From assembly GCA_019054805.1 (NCBI GenBank), contig JAHQIY010000023.1, forward strand, positions 248,001-312,000: DNA of 64,000 nucleotides, read 5' to 3'. The stretch comes from Brachionus manjavacas (lineage: Eukaryota > Rotifera > Eurotatoria > Ploima > Brachionidae). Both the position numbers and the translations under genes were made by a program. Below the pieces are notes generated by a model, which saw only the letters and a list, made by a program, of their open reading frames with translations, was not told the origin of the DNA and searched no databases. Shown in pieces: positions 9,121 to 21,145 of the stretch. Position 1 is the stretch's first letter, and each line of letters opens with the position of its first letter.

Positions 9121-12100
9121 CTAAATAAAAAAAAATTACTTTTTTTATTTTTACTTAGTTTAAAAAAAAATTCAAAAGGCAATTAAATGATAAAATGAAA
9201 TTAAAAATACTATTCTTTTTTAAATTGTTGAAGAATTAATTAAAATTTAAATTAGAATCTTTTAAAATAAAAAAATCACCTATGATAATTTAAAAATTGA
9301 AATAATTTGAAAGCTTTCCCCACCAAATTGTTCCTTGAAGAAAAAACCAAACAAATAAAAAATAATGGATGAGTTATAATAGAACATAAAAAGAAGAGAA
9401 TGAAAAAAAAAATATGTCAAAAATTATTAATATAATTTGAACAAGAGAGAAGTACAGTATTAATTTGTTTTTTTTTTATTTTAGAAAATAAACCATAAAA
9501 TCGAGATTAAACTCTTCACATAGAGATTAAACTTAAATTTTCATAACCATCATGGTGACCTTATACCAAAATTTCCACAAATGTAAAGCTATATGAAATA
9601 TCGAAGGATGCGTGATGGTGACGATAACAGTATAAAAGGTCTAAAGGAGTTTGTATCCCCTAAAATTTATGAAAATGCCGAATTGTTTTTTTGTTTTATT
9701 CTCTATTTGAAGTTTTTTTATTAATAAAATCAAAAATAGTTTATTTCTCAGTTAATTACAATTTACTTTTGTTTTTCTCTCAGTTTGATAAATAAAAATC
9801 AATTTTATGTTGTGAATTCTTTTTTTTGCTTTATTATACCTCATCCTAAAACAATTAATAAATTTAATAATTAAATATTTTATTTTTATTATTAAATAAT
9901 TTTAATCGATTGACACCGATGTTTCATTCAAAATTAAGCTATCTAAAAAAAATTTCAACTTTTCTCTACAAAATTCGACATCAAAGAGTGATGTTCCTTT
10001 AATAAATTAATTGCTAAATATTTAGAATTATTGATTTAAAAATTCTTTGCTTTTTTCTTAATTTTGTTTACTAGATTTACCAGTTGTAGATTTTATTTTA
10101 AGATTAGAATTCTCCGAAATCAAATTTATTTTATCATCAATCATAAGTAAGTTTTTATGGCAAGGGATTTTAAAAATCTGGTCAATCATTGTGAAAATTC
10201 AAACTTGCTCTGTAAATGAAGCAAATTTTGTTTCACTAAATGTTAATTTATTTAAAAGAAAATTTAGACAGAGCCTTTTAGTCATTTCATTAAATTTTTT
10301 TCATCGTGGAAAAAATTTTACTAAGGTTGAGTCAAATTTGATTTTTTTAAATGTCGAAACAAAAAATTATTTTGAAATTAAATAGAAATTTTCAAGATAG
10401 TTTCTGTAGATGCTATAAAATTAAATTTTGAATTTGAAAAAATCAAAATAGCAATTTTACATAATTAAATTAATTTTAAATAGTTAAATATCATCATTCA
10501 CCTGATGGATAATAGGTATAGTTATTTTTAAGAACTATACCCAGTCAAAGATTTAATAGAGATATTTTGTAGTTTCTCTAAAAATTATTTAAAAAATCTT
10601 TATAATTTGAAGAAAAAATAGAGATATTCTAGAGATAAAAAAATATATTAATGTAAATAAAAAATCTTTAAATTTTCTAAATTCTCTGTAAAATGTTTGA
10701 TTTTTTTAGCAAGTCAAAAATTTTCTAGAGATTTTTTGTAGTTTCCTTACAGAATTTTTTTAAAAAAAAATAACCTACTTTTAAATTTTAATTAATATAA
10801 TTTTTTTCTCTTTTACAGAATCGTTTAAAAGTGACTAGTCTTTATTCAAGTCTTAGTCATAACTTGACTTTGTCTTAAACTAGACCGCCAATATAGCTAA
10901 CTGGAAAGTCAAAAATTCATGATTGATGAATGATCGTTTAGCCGTTCGAGCTAGTTATTTTACCGGACTAGTTAAAGTCATATTCCGGAATTTAAAAAAA
11001 TATTCTAGTCCGGTCTTTTAGTTGACTTTTTTTTTATTTAATAAATATATTTGGGTTTCCCGAGAGTTTGTCCGAATGGCATTACCCTTCGTTTAAACCC
11101 TCATGCAACGAGAAAAATGTTATAATTTTAATTATAAATTGATTAAAAGAAAATTCTAGTCGGATAAAGGACTTGAACAAGCTCCAAAATCATATAAAAG
11201 ACACAAGCCAAATAATGCAGCTTTATCAATAGAGAATATTTGTAAAACTTGTAATGCCCCAATGAAGCAAAAAAGAGGTTTTTATTGCCCAAATGGTTGT
11301 ACTAGGAAAAAAATTAAATTTTTTGATTATTCTTTTTTTTTACTAAAATTTTTTTTTTATTGATTAAATGGAAAAATTAATTTTTTTTTGGTATTCTTAC
11401 TATTTATGTTAATTTTAAATAAAAAAATTGACCCAAAATTAATATTATTATTTTTTTTATATATTTATGGGTTTTTTACTATTTCTGTGGAATTTTTACT
11501 AAAAATATTTTGCACAAATATTTAGAGTTATTCTAGTCCGGTCTTTTAGTTGACTAAAGACTTGTTACTTTTAAACAAATTTGCTTTTAATGTTCTTAAT
11601 TTTTTTTATGTTTTCTTGAAAATGTTTAGCCTTTAGTTCATTTGTTGATTTTTAGATTTTTTATTGTTTAATGAACCATCAAAATTATCAATTTAACCAG
11701 AGCCAGAACAAAATTATTTTTAATCATTCACTAAAAATCATTCTGCAGATATCATCAGCTTTCACTTGACCAAAAATGTTAAAGATTTTATTTCTTATTA
11801 TCATTCTAATTTCGACAGCAACAATTTAAACAAAATTTTAAAAAGAAACGGTGGTAGTTCAGACTTAAGCATGCTTTTCATGAAAATTAAAAAATTGATC
11901 AAGAGCGTCAACTTAAATTTATAAAATGCTTATTGTGCATTTTTTTTCTGTTGTAAATAAATTACAAATATTAATTTAAACTGAAAATTAAGCTATTTAT
12001 CATAATTTCATCTTTACCTTTAATATCTTAATCCTTGAAAATTCCAACTAATAATCTTAATTGACCGTAATAAATAATTATTGACGATTTATTGATCTTT

Positions 12101-15100
12101 TATAAAAAAAATTTGAAGATTTTGAGAGAAAAATAAAGGAAAATCTTAAAGATAAATTAGAGAAAAATGTACGATAAATTCAACAAAAAACTCTACAAAT
12201 TTTTCCAAAATTTCTTTAAAGATCCTTTATAATTTAGTTGACTGGGTAGCTGATTCAGAAAAAATTTGTTCATGTGAAATTCACTACAAAATGAACAAGA
12301 CTAGACTTTTAAAATCTAAATTCTTTGTATCTTCAATGAATAATAATTATCAAAATTAAAAATTAACATTACAAAACTTAAATCCCCAATTGTATAAATA
12401 CAAAAGCATAATTTCTTGTCTTCTTACTCTATTTTACTTTATTTTTAAATTTACTTTTTTGATTTTTTTCTTTTTTTTATTTTATTTAATTTTTTTTTTG
12501 ATTTTTTGGTTTTATTCTAAAGGAGCTTAAGCTCGGTACAGTTAACAAAAAAATAAATAAATATCTTCAGAGTTTATTTCTGAGGATGCAAGTGACAAAA
12601 ATTTTTTTTAAAGTTTTAATTCCAATAAAAAATTTAATCGAATGTTATTTTACCATAAATTTTCCTCAAAAAAGTTTGATGAGTTTTTCTTGAGCAAAAT
12701 TTAATCTGTAAAAAAAACAAAAAAATGGTGCCTCCAGTGTTAAAGAACCGATCGAAGTCATGATCGAAGATCTCTAAATCAAAACTTCAGACCTATTTAG
12801 CTTTAATTTTTATTTAAAAAAGAATCTGCGAAAAAGAAAAAACCCAGGAGAAAAAAAATTGACTTAGACTCACCTGATGGATAAATAGATTGCTTTAGAA
12901 GATTATACACAGCTTTGCGCCTCTTTTCTAATAAAGCTGATTTTGGCGTTTTGTTGTTCGAAAGCCGAAATAGAGAAGAGTCAGAAGTTGTTTTTCTCAA
13001 TGGTTTTTGATTTTCAGTGTCGGTGTGCTTAACACAGACATCCAATTCTTTGATTTCGTTCGCTGGATCATTGATCGATTCACTATCATATAATCCAACA
13101 GGCGTTGGGCTGTCTGACTGAAAGTTCGAAGAAAAAGTCTTCGGGGCTATACCAATGGGACTAAAAGTGGTATTTTGCTGAACAGCAAATTTGTTTGATG
13201 AACGCGACTGGTCTAGGGGCGAGATTTTGGGCGGCGATTGGTCTTCGTCCAAACAACTCGACGAGGGTGTTAAAAACGACGAAGATGTGGGCTTAAAGAC
13301 TATGCCAGAAGGTTTGAAGTTATTAAAATCGTTTATGGTAGAGCTTTTGACGGGAAGTATTTGCTTGATGGGCTTGGGCTTTATTTTGCTTTCAAAAATC
13401 TCATTTGTTAAATTTGGAATGAGATCTTCGACGTCCGAGGGACAACTGAGCTGCTTTCTTATTCCTTTTGGAACAAAAAAATCTTTGCCCTTCTTGTTTT
13501 TCAGCACTTTAGTTCCTGGTTCACTTTTTTGCCTCTCTAGTTTATTTCTCCACTTCCACTCTGGATTTGCCTTGAAGTGGTCCTTTTTTAGCTGAGAAGC
13601 TATTTCGTGGTAGAAATTTTTCTCCTCTTGATTCAAAGCGTACCATCTTTCTCCCAGCATTTTGCTCACAGCGCGATTATCACAATTGGGATGTTGTTGA
13701 TGAATCAGAGGTCTTTCTTTCTTGCTAAAAATCATGAACGCATTCATTGGCCGCCGTACATGGTCGTTGCCAAAAGAAAATCGACCAGCCACATTTAGTT
13801 CATGCTCGGACACATTGCGCTTTAAATATGTCATTTTGGCCTTTTTTTCGTTTTCCCTTTTCAGATTTTCGTCGATCAGAGCACCATCCATTTCCTCAAG
13901 ACATTTGCCAGATTTGGAATCGCTGGGTTTTTTGCTCTCGGTTTTGCTCTCGCTTGAACCAATCTTCGAATCTCTAGCTTGCCTGTCCAAGTCCTCTTGC
14001 ACCAGGAGAACACCTGCGCCATTGTTTCTGTCATTGTCGTCATCGCTCAGCGAAGGACTTTTCTTGCCTGACAAATTAGAGTAGTCGGCATTGGCTTCGT
14101 TGTCCTCTTTTTCCTCGTCTTCCTCTTCGCCTTCTTCGTCTGAATTCTCGTTTTCTAGATCAGTGTCAGGATAAAGTTCTACACTTGTTGTGTCGTAGGT
14201 CTTGCTTTGGCTGCTGTTACTTCGCTCCGATTTCACGGATGAATTGATTCCGACTAGAGCATTCGCAGCGCACAATTCATCGTCTGTTCTCAATTTGGAT
14301 TTGGGCATTTGGTTGTAATCTTGCACGAGCCATTTTGACGAATTAATTGACTGAAGCAAATTGGAGTTGTGAAATTTGGAAAGATTTGCTGAGCCGATGC
14401 CAAAGGCCATTTCTTTTTCTGGATTTAAATTGAACGGAGCTTGAGCCATGCTGCTAGATGATGGAGCCAGTGAATTTTGAACTTTTCTTCCACCGGATCG
14501 TTGAGTCAAATGTCTGGAGCAAAATCCTTTTCTTTGAGATTCTTTTGAACAGTCTTCTTTGGAGCAAAGTCTTCGCCATTGTTTTCCGTTGAATTTTTTC
14601 CTAATTCCATTTGGCGTGGTCACTATGTCTCCTTTTTTATACTTTGTGTTTGCATTAAAACTTGTTTGCTGGTAATTGTCCAAATTTAGGTTCAATGGGT
14701 TTGTGTGGATTTCTTTTGACTCAGTTTGTGCTTGAGCAAGTTTGGAAGAAGTCTCTGCAGGAAATCCTTGGAAAGAAAAATAATTGAAGTCGAGACAACG
14801 GCATTCAAATAAAGGAAAATAAAGGAAATTTAGACGTTCAGTGTCACAATTTAAATTTGAAAAGAAACAAAAATTTAAATTTACAATTTAAAGAGGAAAA
14901 ATTTGTTTTAGAATTTTGAATTGTTTTTGCCAAGACGCTAAATGAAATGTTCTAGCCTTTTCCCAACATTTCCAAGCTGAAGCAGTAGTTTACTTTTTCT
15001 ATGAAAAGTCTAGCCCCTTGTAGACAAGCTCAAGTAAGACAGTTGTGGCAAAAATTTAGAAATTAATTATTTTATTTATCTAAAATTGTTTGTTTATTAA

Positions 15101-18100
15101 ATTCAACGAAAAGTTGAGTGTATAAGAAAAAAAATTAAAAACTAAAATTTGAAGAGTTTTTTTTTCTACAATTTGATTTATTGCAATCGGCATAAAAATA
15201 TAATTATTAAATATTAAATGTTTATAATCAAAAAACTTCCTTTAAAAATTAAAAGTCAGTTCAAAAGATTAAATAACTATATCCATCTTTTTTCACACTG
15301 TGATGATTATTCCTAGCATATTTCTTAATTTTGAATAAAATGTGCTCCTAAACTGCTTAACTCCAACTCCATATGTCAAATTCCTAATTCAGGAGCAATC
15401 AGGTTTTGGAAAAAATCGACGAACCGCTGATAATCTCTTTTTCCTTATTCAAAAAATTGTGGAATCATTTAATAGAAAGAAGAAAGTTTGTTCCCTATTT
15501 TTTGATATCTCCAAAATCAAATCGTATGGTGCTCTGATCAAAATGGATGGTGCTCTATTTTTTGATATCTCCAAAGCGTTCGATAGGGTTTGGCATCATG
15601 GTCTTATTTATAAACTAATAAAGATGAACCTTCCCCCTTACCTAATACATTGGATTAATTCGTTTTTAGACTCAAGATCATTTAAAGTAAATATAAATGG
15701 TCACATAAGTGATGAATACCATATTACTGCATGTGTTCCTCAAGGCTCGGTAATTAGTCCATTATTTTTTAGTATTTTTATCGATGATATTCCTAAAAGA
15801 AATAAAAAAAAATAGCGAATACTCTCTTCTTTTTGCTGATGACTTGGTTACATTTTATATTTTTTAGAAAAAAGGAAATCTAGAAAATAAGATAAACAAT
15901 TACTTAGACGAACTAGAAAAATGGCTCTTCAAGTGAAAAGTCTTGCTTCATTGTCTTCACTAATTATAATAAGGAAAATATTTACTTAAAATTAAAAATA
16001 TATCAAAATAAAATTGAGAGTCAAAATATAAATCTTTAATCGGATCTATAATTGATTACTCTTTTCCGTGTCTAAATTCATTTTCGGAGACAAAAATTAA
16101 AAAGATTCAAGTCTTACAAAACTCAGCTGCTCGTTTTATACTTAAACTAAAATATGATACTCCTTTAAATATTGTGCATCATGAGGCCTTTAATAAACTT
16201 AAATTCTTAACTGTCTCGAATCGACTTTTTGAATTGAGCGAAAGATATGTAGCGGGAGGACTGCGTCATTCTGTTCCATTGGTTCTCAAGCTGGTTGATG
16301 AATATAAGGCGGATTTTGAATCAAGGTATGTTGAATACCCAACTTCATTGTGTAATTGCTATCTTACTATTTCTTCTTTCTTTCCTGAATTGTTCAATTC
16401 TTAAATACTTTTCACATGTCACCTCTTACAATTTATAAATTTTTTTAATTGTCGTTTTATTATATTTTAACTTATTTCAATTTTTCTTATATTTTTTCTT
16501 TACGTTTTTACTTTATTTTGTCGTAATTTTTATTTTTATTTTTTTTTAAGCATTTTTTTCATTTTGAAAAATTTTTATTTTGAATTTAGATTTCACTAAC
16601 TGGAATTGTCATAAAATTTATTAATTTTAGAGCTTAAAAAAATTCATAAACAAATAAAACAAAAAAATCTTAACTCTCTATTTTTTAAGAAAATGAAACT
16701 TTATTCAATTCAATCTTGTCAGCTCCTTCCAGCTCTTTATTTAATAGAGAAATATTATTTAATCCTTCTTGTCCTATCGAGATCCTTAAACTGTTTTTTA
16801 GACATTTTAATGTATAATAAGATCCTTCGGAACTTGCATTACTAATTTGGGATACAGTCAACCCTCGTTAATTCGGACAAGTTAACTTTTAAGATATTCG
16901 GCCGAATTAGCGATTCTCCGAGATATCGTTATCTCGGAAAATTGTAATTTTAACAAAAAGTTCGGATTGAAGAAAAAAGTTCTATAAAAATTTTTTTATT
17001 GATAAGCATAACAAAAAAACAAGTCTAATTAAATGTATAATTGGATATATTATTTACGAATAAAATTATCAAGTGTCGATTGTTTTTCTTCTAATTTATA
17101 AAACCTTAGTTTATTTGACAAATTATAAAAAGTGTTTGTATCTTCTTCACTTAAGCAATTCTTATGCTGTTAAACATAATTAGCAATGATACTTAAAGAT
17201 TCGACTAGACTTTTGTAATTAACAGTATTTTCTTCTATAACTATATCATTCTCGGACTCATCGTTTACCTCGCTTTGATTTTTGACTAAATTTATCATCA
17301 TCATTTAAAACTTAGCTCTACTTTTTTCTATTATTATTATCAGATGTTACTTCTTTCATTTTTTAGAAAACAAAGAATTGAGAGAAGAAAAGGAGAAAAA
17401 ATAATGAAAAAAAAATAATTTTATGCTTAATTTTTTTTCAATAAAAATTAATTGCTTATATTTCTTAACAAAACTTTATACAATTTGTTTAAAAATGCGC
17501 CGGATCTTGGCTATTGGCTTCGCCGGATTAAAGAGTTTAAATATAATGTATTTTACACAAAACAGGTTTTTTTTGGTCCAATTCCTCCGAGTAAGCGAAT
17601 TTTCCGAGGTATCGAAGGCCGGATTAAAGAGGGTTGACTGTAGTAGTATAAATTCTGAATAACAAAACACGATTGTAAACATTTCCTTAACAAGTTTTAT
17701 TAAAAAAAGATTTTTTAAAGTGGGCAATTTTTTTTCTTCTTTAATTGCTTGTAATTAAAATTGAATGTTTTTTTTGAAATGATAACATAAGTCTAGTTCA
17801 GTAAATAAATTATCCATGGAAAAAAAATTCAAAAAATTCCTTAACTATTAGACATCTTTAGATGATCTAAATTATAATCAAAAAAATTAAGTAGCAATTG
17901 GATTAATGCTGGAATCATAAAATCTTTCATTAATACAGTCATTAAATGAATCAATAATATAGCAATAAATTTTGAAAAATGATTGCTGAGCACCCCTAGG
18001 CTACGCTCGTGTTGGCGATGATGGTGGTAAAGAGTGGCCCAACATTTTGTATTTTAATGTTGCATCTATATTACTTTACTGGGATTCGGACCCAAACCCT

Positions 18101-21028
18101 CAGCCACAGTAAGCTCTTGTTTTACACTGTTCAGTGTTCTAATTTTTATAATTTTCAAACTAAAGTTAGATTTATTAAAATATTTTAGAGATTTTTTTTG
18201 ATTTTTAATTAAAAAAAATCGAAATAAATTTTGAAAAATTTTTGAAAATTATCAAATTAATAAATTGTTTACGAATGAATTGTTTCCGCTTTAATATAAA
18301 ATTAAGTAGAAAAAGTTAAGCATCCATTCAACGTTTTTTATGACATATTTTTCAAATTAATTTTCATATAAATAGAGTTCAATGATTCTGATCTTTGGTC
18401 TGAACAAAAAAAAATATTGCTGATCTACAGAATGGTGAAAAATAAAGTTTCAGAATTTACTCAAAAGTTTTCAAAAAATGTCTAGAAAAAAAATCTGCCA
18501 ATATAATGATACTTTTTCTGCTTGAAACGAACAAGGGGTAATAACGATAAGTGTTTTTTGATCTCAGATAACTTTTTTTTGAAAAGTTTTTTTTAGCGCA
18601 AATAAAAAATGATAATTTTTCTATTTTATTTTCTACAAATTTTTCAATTGATATAGGAATGAGCTATTTCTCAAATGAGCTATTTCAATGGACAACTGTT
18701 TTTCTGTAACATTTCCGTTTTCTTTTTCAAACTTCTAATGTCATTTTATTAATTTAATTAATTCAACACAACTTTTTATATGGACACTTTTTTAAAATTT
18801 TAAATACCAAAGGCGAAAGGAGTTCCATTACTCAAAGCCTTTATTTCTTTTGAAATATTGAATAAACTATTAACAACAAGGACCTAACCCATTATATATT
18901 TTTTTAAATTGATTGTAAAAATAACCCCATAAATAAAAAGATACCGCTTGCGAAAAAAAACTTCTTGAAAAATTTTTTTTTTAAACAATGACTCTTTGTA
19001 GTTTTTGATAACAGTTCTCGTTTTATTAAAAAAAAAACACATTTAAAAAAAAAATTCACTTTTGGTTGTACCGTTAATTGGTTTGTTTTGAATTTCTATA
19101 TAAAAATAAATTGATTATTAAAAGTTTCTTTTATATAATGATCTTTTTTTTTAAATGCCAAGAACAAACTTTAAAAATAAACCTGCTCCCAATAAAAATA
19201 CACTGACGAGTCACTGAATAAAGCCATGAACGAAATTAAAATTAGAAGAAGAAGAGCTTTCAAAAAAAGAAAAAAAAAGAAAAAAGTCTGATAAAGCACC
19301 AAGTAATGTAGATCTAGTAGTAGAGCCAAATATGAGTTTAAAAAATGAAAGAAATTGTTTCAAATGTAAACAAAAATTCGGTTCCGATAAAAAAATCAAC
19401 CTAAATGGATTTCGTGTGAAGGATGCTCTAACTGGTCATGTGCTAAATGTCTACCTAAAAATTTTGATCCGAAAAGTGAATTTTATTGTTCGAAAAAATG
19501 TAAATAATAGAATTTAAATTAATTTGATTTCGTTTTTTTTGTACATACTCATCTTTTATTTGTTTTTTGTATTTTATCACTTTTACCCCAACCGTTGGGG
19601 TCAAACCGTTAACAAACCTCATTCCCTTTAAATGTGTACATTTTTTTTATGATTTTTTATTTTAATAAAATTTTTTTTCAAAATTGACCGAAAGTGTTTG
19701 AATTTTTTAAATCCTATCAAATAATACCAATCCAATTAAATTTCCAGCCCCTAGACCTCTTTGAATAAAACAAATATCGAATTTACCCCATTTTACTTTA
19801 ATTAGGAAAAAAATGTTCAATTACCTAAAATAGGTGTACTTCCTGAAAAAACTTGCAATCCGCACTTATTCGACAATTGTATTTGTTTTGAGAGGAACTT
19901 TTTCAAGCTTTCAATCAAACTCATATTAAGCTTTAGATCAAGTTCGTCTTTGTATTCGTCAAACCAAGGGGGCTGCAGGAGACGAAGATTTGGCCGATCG
20001 ATCCATTCGTGATTGACTAATTCAGAGATAAGAGAATTCGATCCGAATTCGAGACAAATTGGTTCGACAAGAAAATTTTTCTGCTTCTCAATGATTCTTC
20101 CCAGCCGATATTTTGTCGCTTTTTGATTTTTGCTTGGATCCACCAGGCTACTGGCGGTTGGCATCGGCACAGACGTTGGCGTCGATGAATGCGAAGAACA
20201 GCTCACGTTTTGGTTGCTCACACGAAAAAGAACGAGGATGCCTTTTTCTAATTTATCTAGTCTAGCCTGGGCGTCCTCAATTAAAGAAAATCTCTCCTCA
20301 TCTTTGGAAACATCGAAGGTGACGCGCTCCTCATTATACAACACGGTCACAAGTGTTCCATTCACGGTCTCTATGTCCCCTGGATAATAGTTGATAAAAT
20401 TCAAGTCACTGTCCAATTCGTCATTGTATTTGAAACTTTTCCTAAGTGCCAAGACCCTGGTTTCTCGCCACTGCGACAAATCAACCGGAACTCTTCTACT
20501 CTCCACCTCAGTATTACTGATCATGCGCTTTTTCAACGGTATATTGTAGTTGCTCGGCGACTCTAGCCGAATGGTGCTGCTAGGCGCCGTCGAAGTAGAC
20601 TTGGAGAAATTGGCCATTGAATTTAGTGGGACAGGACTTTGTAATGACGGCGCCATGTTTGGTGAGCCTAGCAAAAGAGATTGATGACCATGCGGTAGGT
20701 TAGACGAGAGGGGTCGCGAAATGGGATTCGATAATGGCATTGAATACATGGAATTATAGTTTGATAAAATGTGTAAAGCCAAGTTGTTGGTTCTTGTCGA
20801 ATCTAGGCTATTTTCTGCTTGGAAAAACTGTGCCAGATGACTAAAACTCTGAATAAAATCAGTTTGGTTTCGGTTGTGAATATTTTCATTGCTACTACTA
20901 TTATTATTATTATTATTACTACTACTGCTATTATTACTAATTAATAAGTTTGTATTTTCGCTGTCCGTACTCAAGCTATTGCTATTTTTATCTTTATTAT
21001 TTTGCTGCTCGCTTGATTTTCTCTTCAT
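8894..21028 (-). CDS. CIC: Capicua transcriptional repressor, long (CIC-L-like) form, whole gene
   Basis: Three coding exons, 21028-19825, 14766-12874 and 9120-8894, sum to 3324 nt, exactly 1108 codons, with both introns in phase 1 and GT..AG borders. Order in the protein: the N-terminal domain of the long isoform (about 178-390), a basic block before the HMG box ([13 protein letters not shown], about 459-469), an acidic Ser-rich stretch, the HMG box (about 738-809) and the C-terminal C1 motif, which spans the second splice junction. Capicua binds TGAATGAA-like sites through the HMG box plus C1 and represses targets until relieved by RTK/MAPK signalling; it acts in the nucleus. The ATG at 21028 is the only Met before an upstream in-frame stop near 21136. 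This is one of the few clearly intact host genes here. Confidence 0.93.
9121..10539. other. Capicua intron 2, distal part
   Basis: AT-rich intron DNA. I see no gene, and the short frame near 10191-10385 looks like chance. A short GGTGAC-containing patch near 9540-9660 has somewhat higher GC but no recognisable structure. Confidence 0.35.
10540..12246. mobile_element. Tc1/mariner-like remnant with TA target sites, in capicua intron 2
   Basis: CCCAGTCAA at 10540 is flanked by TA (10538-10539) and TTGACTGGG ends at 12246, flanked by TA (12247-12248). Behind both tips lie loosely matching blocks such as TTTTGTAG and TTTGTAGAG. No transposase remains. A hAT-like unit (10817-11579) sits inside. 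Confidence 0.5.
10817..11579. mobile_element. hAT-like non-autonomous element nested in the previous one
   Basis: The inverted ends share GTTTAAAAGTGACTAGTCTTT (left) and its near complement AAAGACTTGTTACTTTTAAAC (right). The left tip is CAGAATC, flanked by CTTTTA on both sides, a partial target duplication. The termini resemble those of the complete hAT MITE at 38398-38628. Inside, near 11230-11310 on the plus strand, a short frame encodes [20 protein letters not shown], a small cysteine-rich zinc-ribbon-like piece. Confidence 0.45.
12400..12560 (+). mobile_element. Isolated LINE 3' end in capicua intron 2
   Basis: AAAGGAGCTTAAGCTCGGTA and CAG followed by an (AAAT)n-like tail (about 12519-12560) match the 3' end of the LINE at 3390-5345. 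The upstream T-rich stretch corresponds to its 3' UTR. It is a severely 5'-truncated insertion. Confidence 0.6.
12874..14766 (-). CDS. CIC: Capicua coding exon 2: HMG box
   Basis: The acceptor follows a pyrimidine-rich tract with CCAAG at 14770-14767; the exon opens with phase-1 bases that complete Gly (GFPAETSSK). The HMG box lies at 13759-13544 ([17 protein letters not shown] ... [18 protein letters not shown] ... EWKWRNK), preceded by the CIC-specific block [15 protein letters not shown] and KGFCSRHL near 14610-14510. An acidic run ([12 protein letters not shown]) sits near 14150-14110. The exon ends with [17 protein letters not shown], the first half of the C1 motif, at a strong donor (GTGAGT, 12873-12868). 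Plus-strand frames over this exon are shadows. Confidence 0.95.
14767..15341. other. Capicua intron 1, proximal to exon 2
   Basis: AT-rich intron sequence ending in the exon 2 acceptor. No gene or clear repeat is seen. Confidence 0.35.
15342..16404 (+). mobile_element. Same LINE family, copy 3, in capicua intron 1
   Basis: RT pieces are [50 protein letters not shown] and LFADDL, then [20 protein letters not shown] and [19 protein letters not shown] at the end. A short direct duplication repeats FFDIS around 15500-15570. Frameshifts and stops occur between the blocks, and about 200 codons are missing between the catalytic motif and the C-terminus. It lies antisense to capicua. The typical 3' hairpin tail is not seen. 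Confidence 0.8.
16405..16852. other. Capicua intron 1 spacer
   Basis: AT-rich; the left part may be LINE 3' UTR. No gene is seen. Confidence 0.3.
16855..17640 (-). mobile_element. Tigger/pogo-like element with TA target sites, internally deleted
   Basis: CAGTCAACCCTC at 16855 and GAGGGTTGACTG ending at 17640 are perfect inverted tips, with TA outside on both sides. Further in, TTAATTCGG and CCGGATTAAAG continue the pairing. The minus strand keeps the C-terminal end of a pogo-type transposase (separate entry). At 786 bp it is a deletion derivative. Confidence 0.75.
17050..17302 (-). pseudogene. C-terminal remnant of a pogo/Tigger transposase
   Basis: Reads [20 protein letters not shown], then [10 protein letters not shown], one stop, then [20 protein letters not shown] and [13 protein letters not shown] before TAA (17052-17050). 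An acidic linker followed by a coiled segment and a Lys-Gln-Ser/Thr-x-(I/L)-x-x-(F)-(F/I) ending is typical of jerky/Tigger transposases. The DDE core is deleted. Confidence 0.55.
17643..19154. other. Capicua intron 1, repeat-poor stretch with a SINE-like patch
   Basis: Near 17990-18125 GC is higher. On the minus strand TTGGGTCCGAATCCCAG there looks like a tRNA T-arm/pol III B box, so a truncated SINE is possible, but no matching A box is convincing. The rest is AT-rich with no gene. Confidence 0.3.
19155..19507 (+). pseudogene. Small basic protein with C-terminal PHD-type zinc finger, decayed
   Basis: Starts [19 protein letters not shown], passes a Lys/Arg-rich block near 19245-19285, then [23 protein letters not shown] and FYCSKKCK before TAA at 19505. 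The Cys pairs with a Trp between them follow the PHD-finger layout. About three frame breaks are needed to read it (near 19217, 19285 and 19400). It lies antisense in capicua intron 1. It may be the tail of a transposase or a retrocopy; I do not recognise the parent. Confidence 0.45.
19508..19824. other. Capicua intron 1, next to exon 1
   Basis: Contains an AACCGTTGGGGTCAAACCGTT patch (near 19589-19610) and the exon 1 donor. No gene is seen. Confidence 0.35.
19825..21028 (-). CDS. CIC: Capicua coding exon 1: N-terminal domain of the long isoform
   Basis: 401 codons plus one base. Residues 20-55 are Ser/Asn-rich, encoded by AAT/AGT trinucleotide runs (about 20889-20940) likely to vary in length. 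From about 178 ([20 protein letters not shown]) to 390 it matches the conserved N-terminal region of CIC-L, with two SH3/Tudor-like strands ([19 protein letters not shown] and [19 protein letters not shown]). The donor (TTTTAG followed by GTAA at 19824-19821) overrides an in-frame stop a few codons later. Short CIC isoforms lack this exon. Confidence 0.9.
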
Positions 21029-21145
21029 TTCATCTCGTTTAAGAAAAAAGACTCCAAAAAAAAGAATACAAATATTACAAAAGTCTAATACTATTTTACA
21101 AATACACCGGGATAAAAAATAAATGTAAAAAAGCCTAAATATCTG

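Noticed and set aside
10191-10385. 64-aa frame in capicua intron 2
   Set aside because: Low-complexity composition, no domain, no splice context.
13191-14084. Several plus-strand open frames across 13.2-14.1 kb
   Set aside because: They are antisense to capicua exon 2, which has strong family identity, and show no domain of their own.
17423-17727. Overlapping frames at the right end of the Tigger-like element
   Set aside because: They read through the inverted repeat and have no similarity to transposase.
20130-21122. Plus-strand frames, one a poly-leucine run
   Set aside because: Antisense of capicua exon 1; the leucine run is the complement of the Asn/Ser codon repeats.
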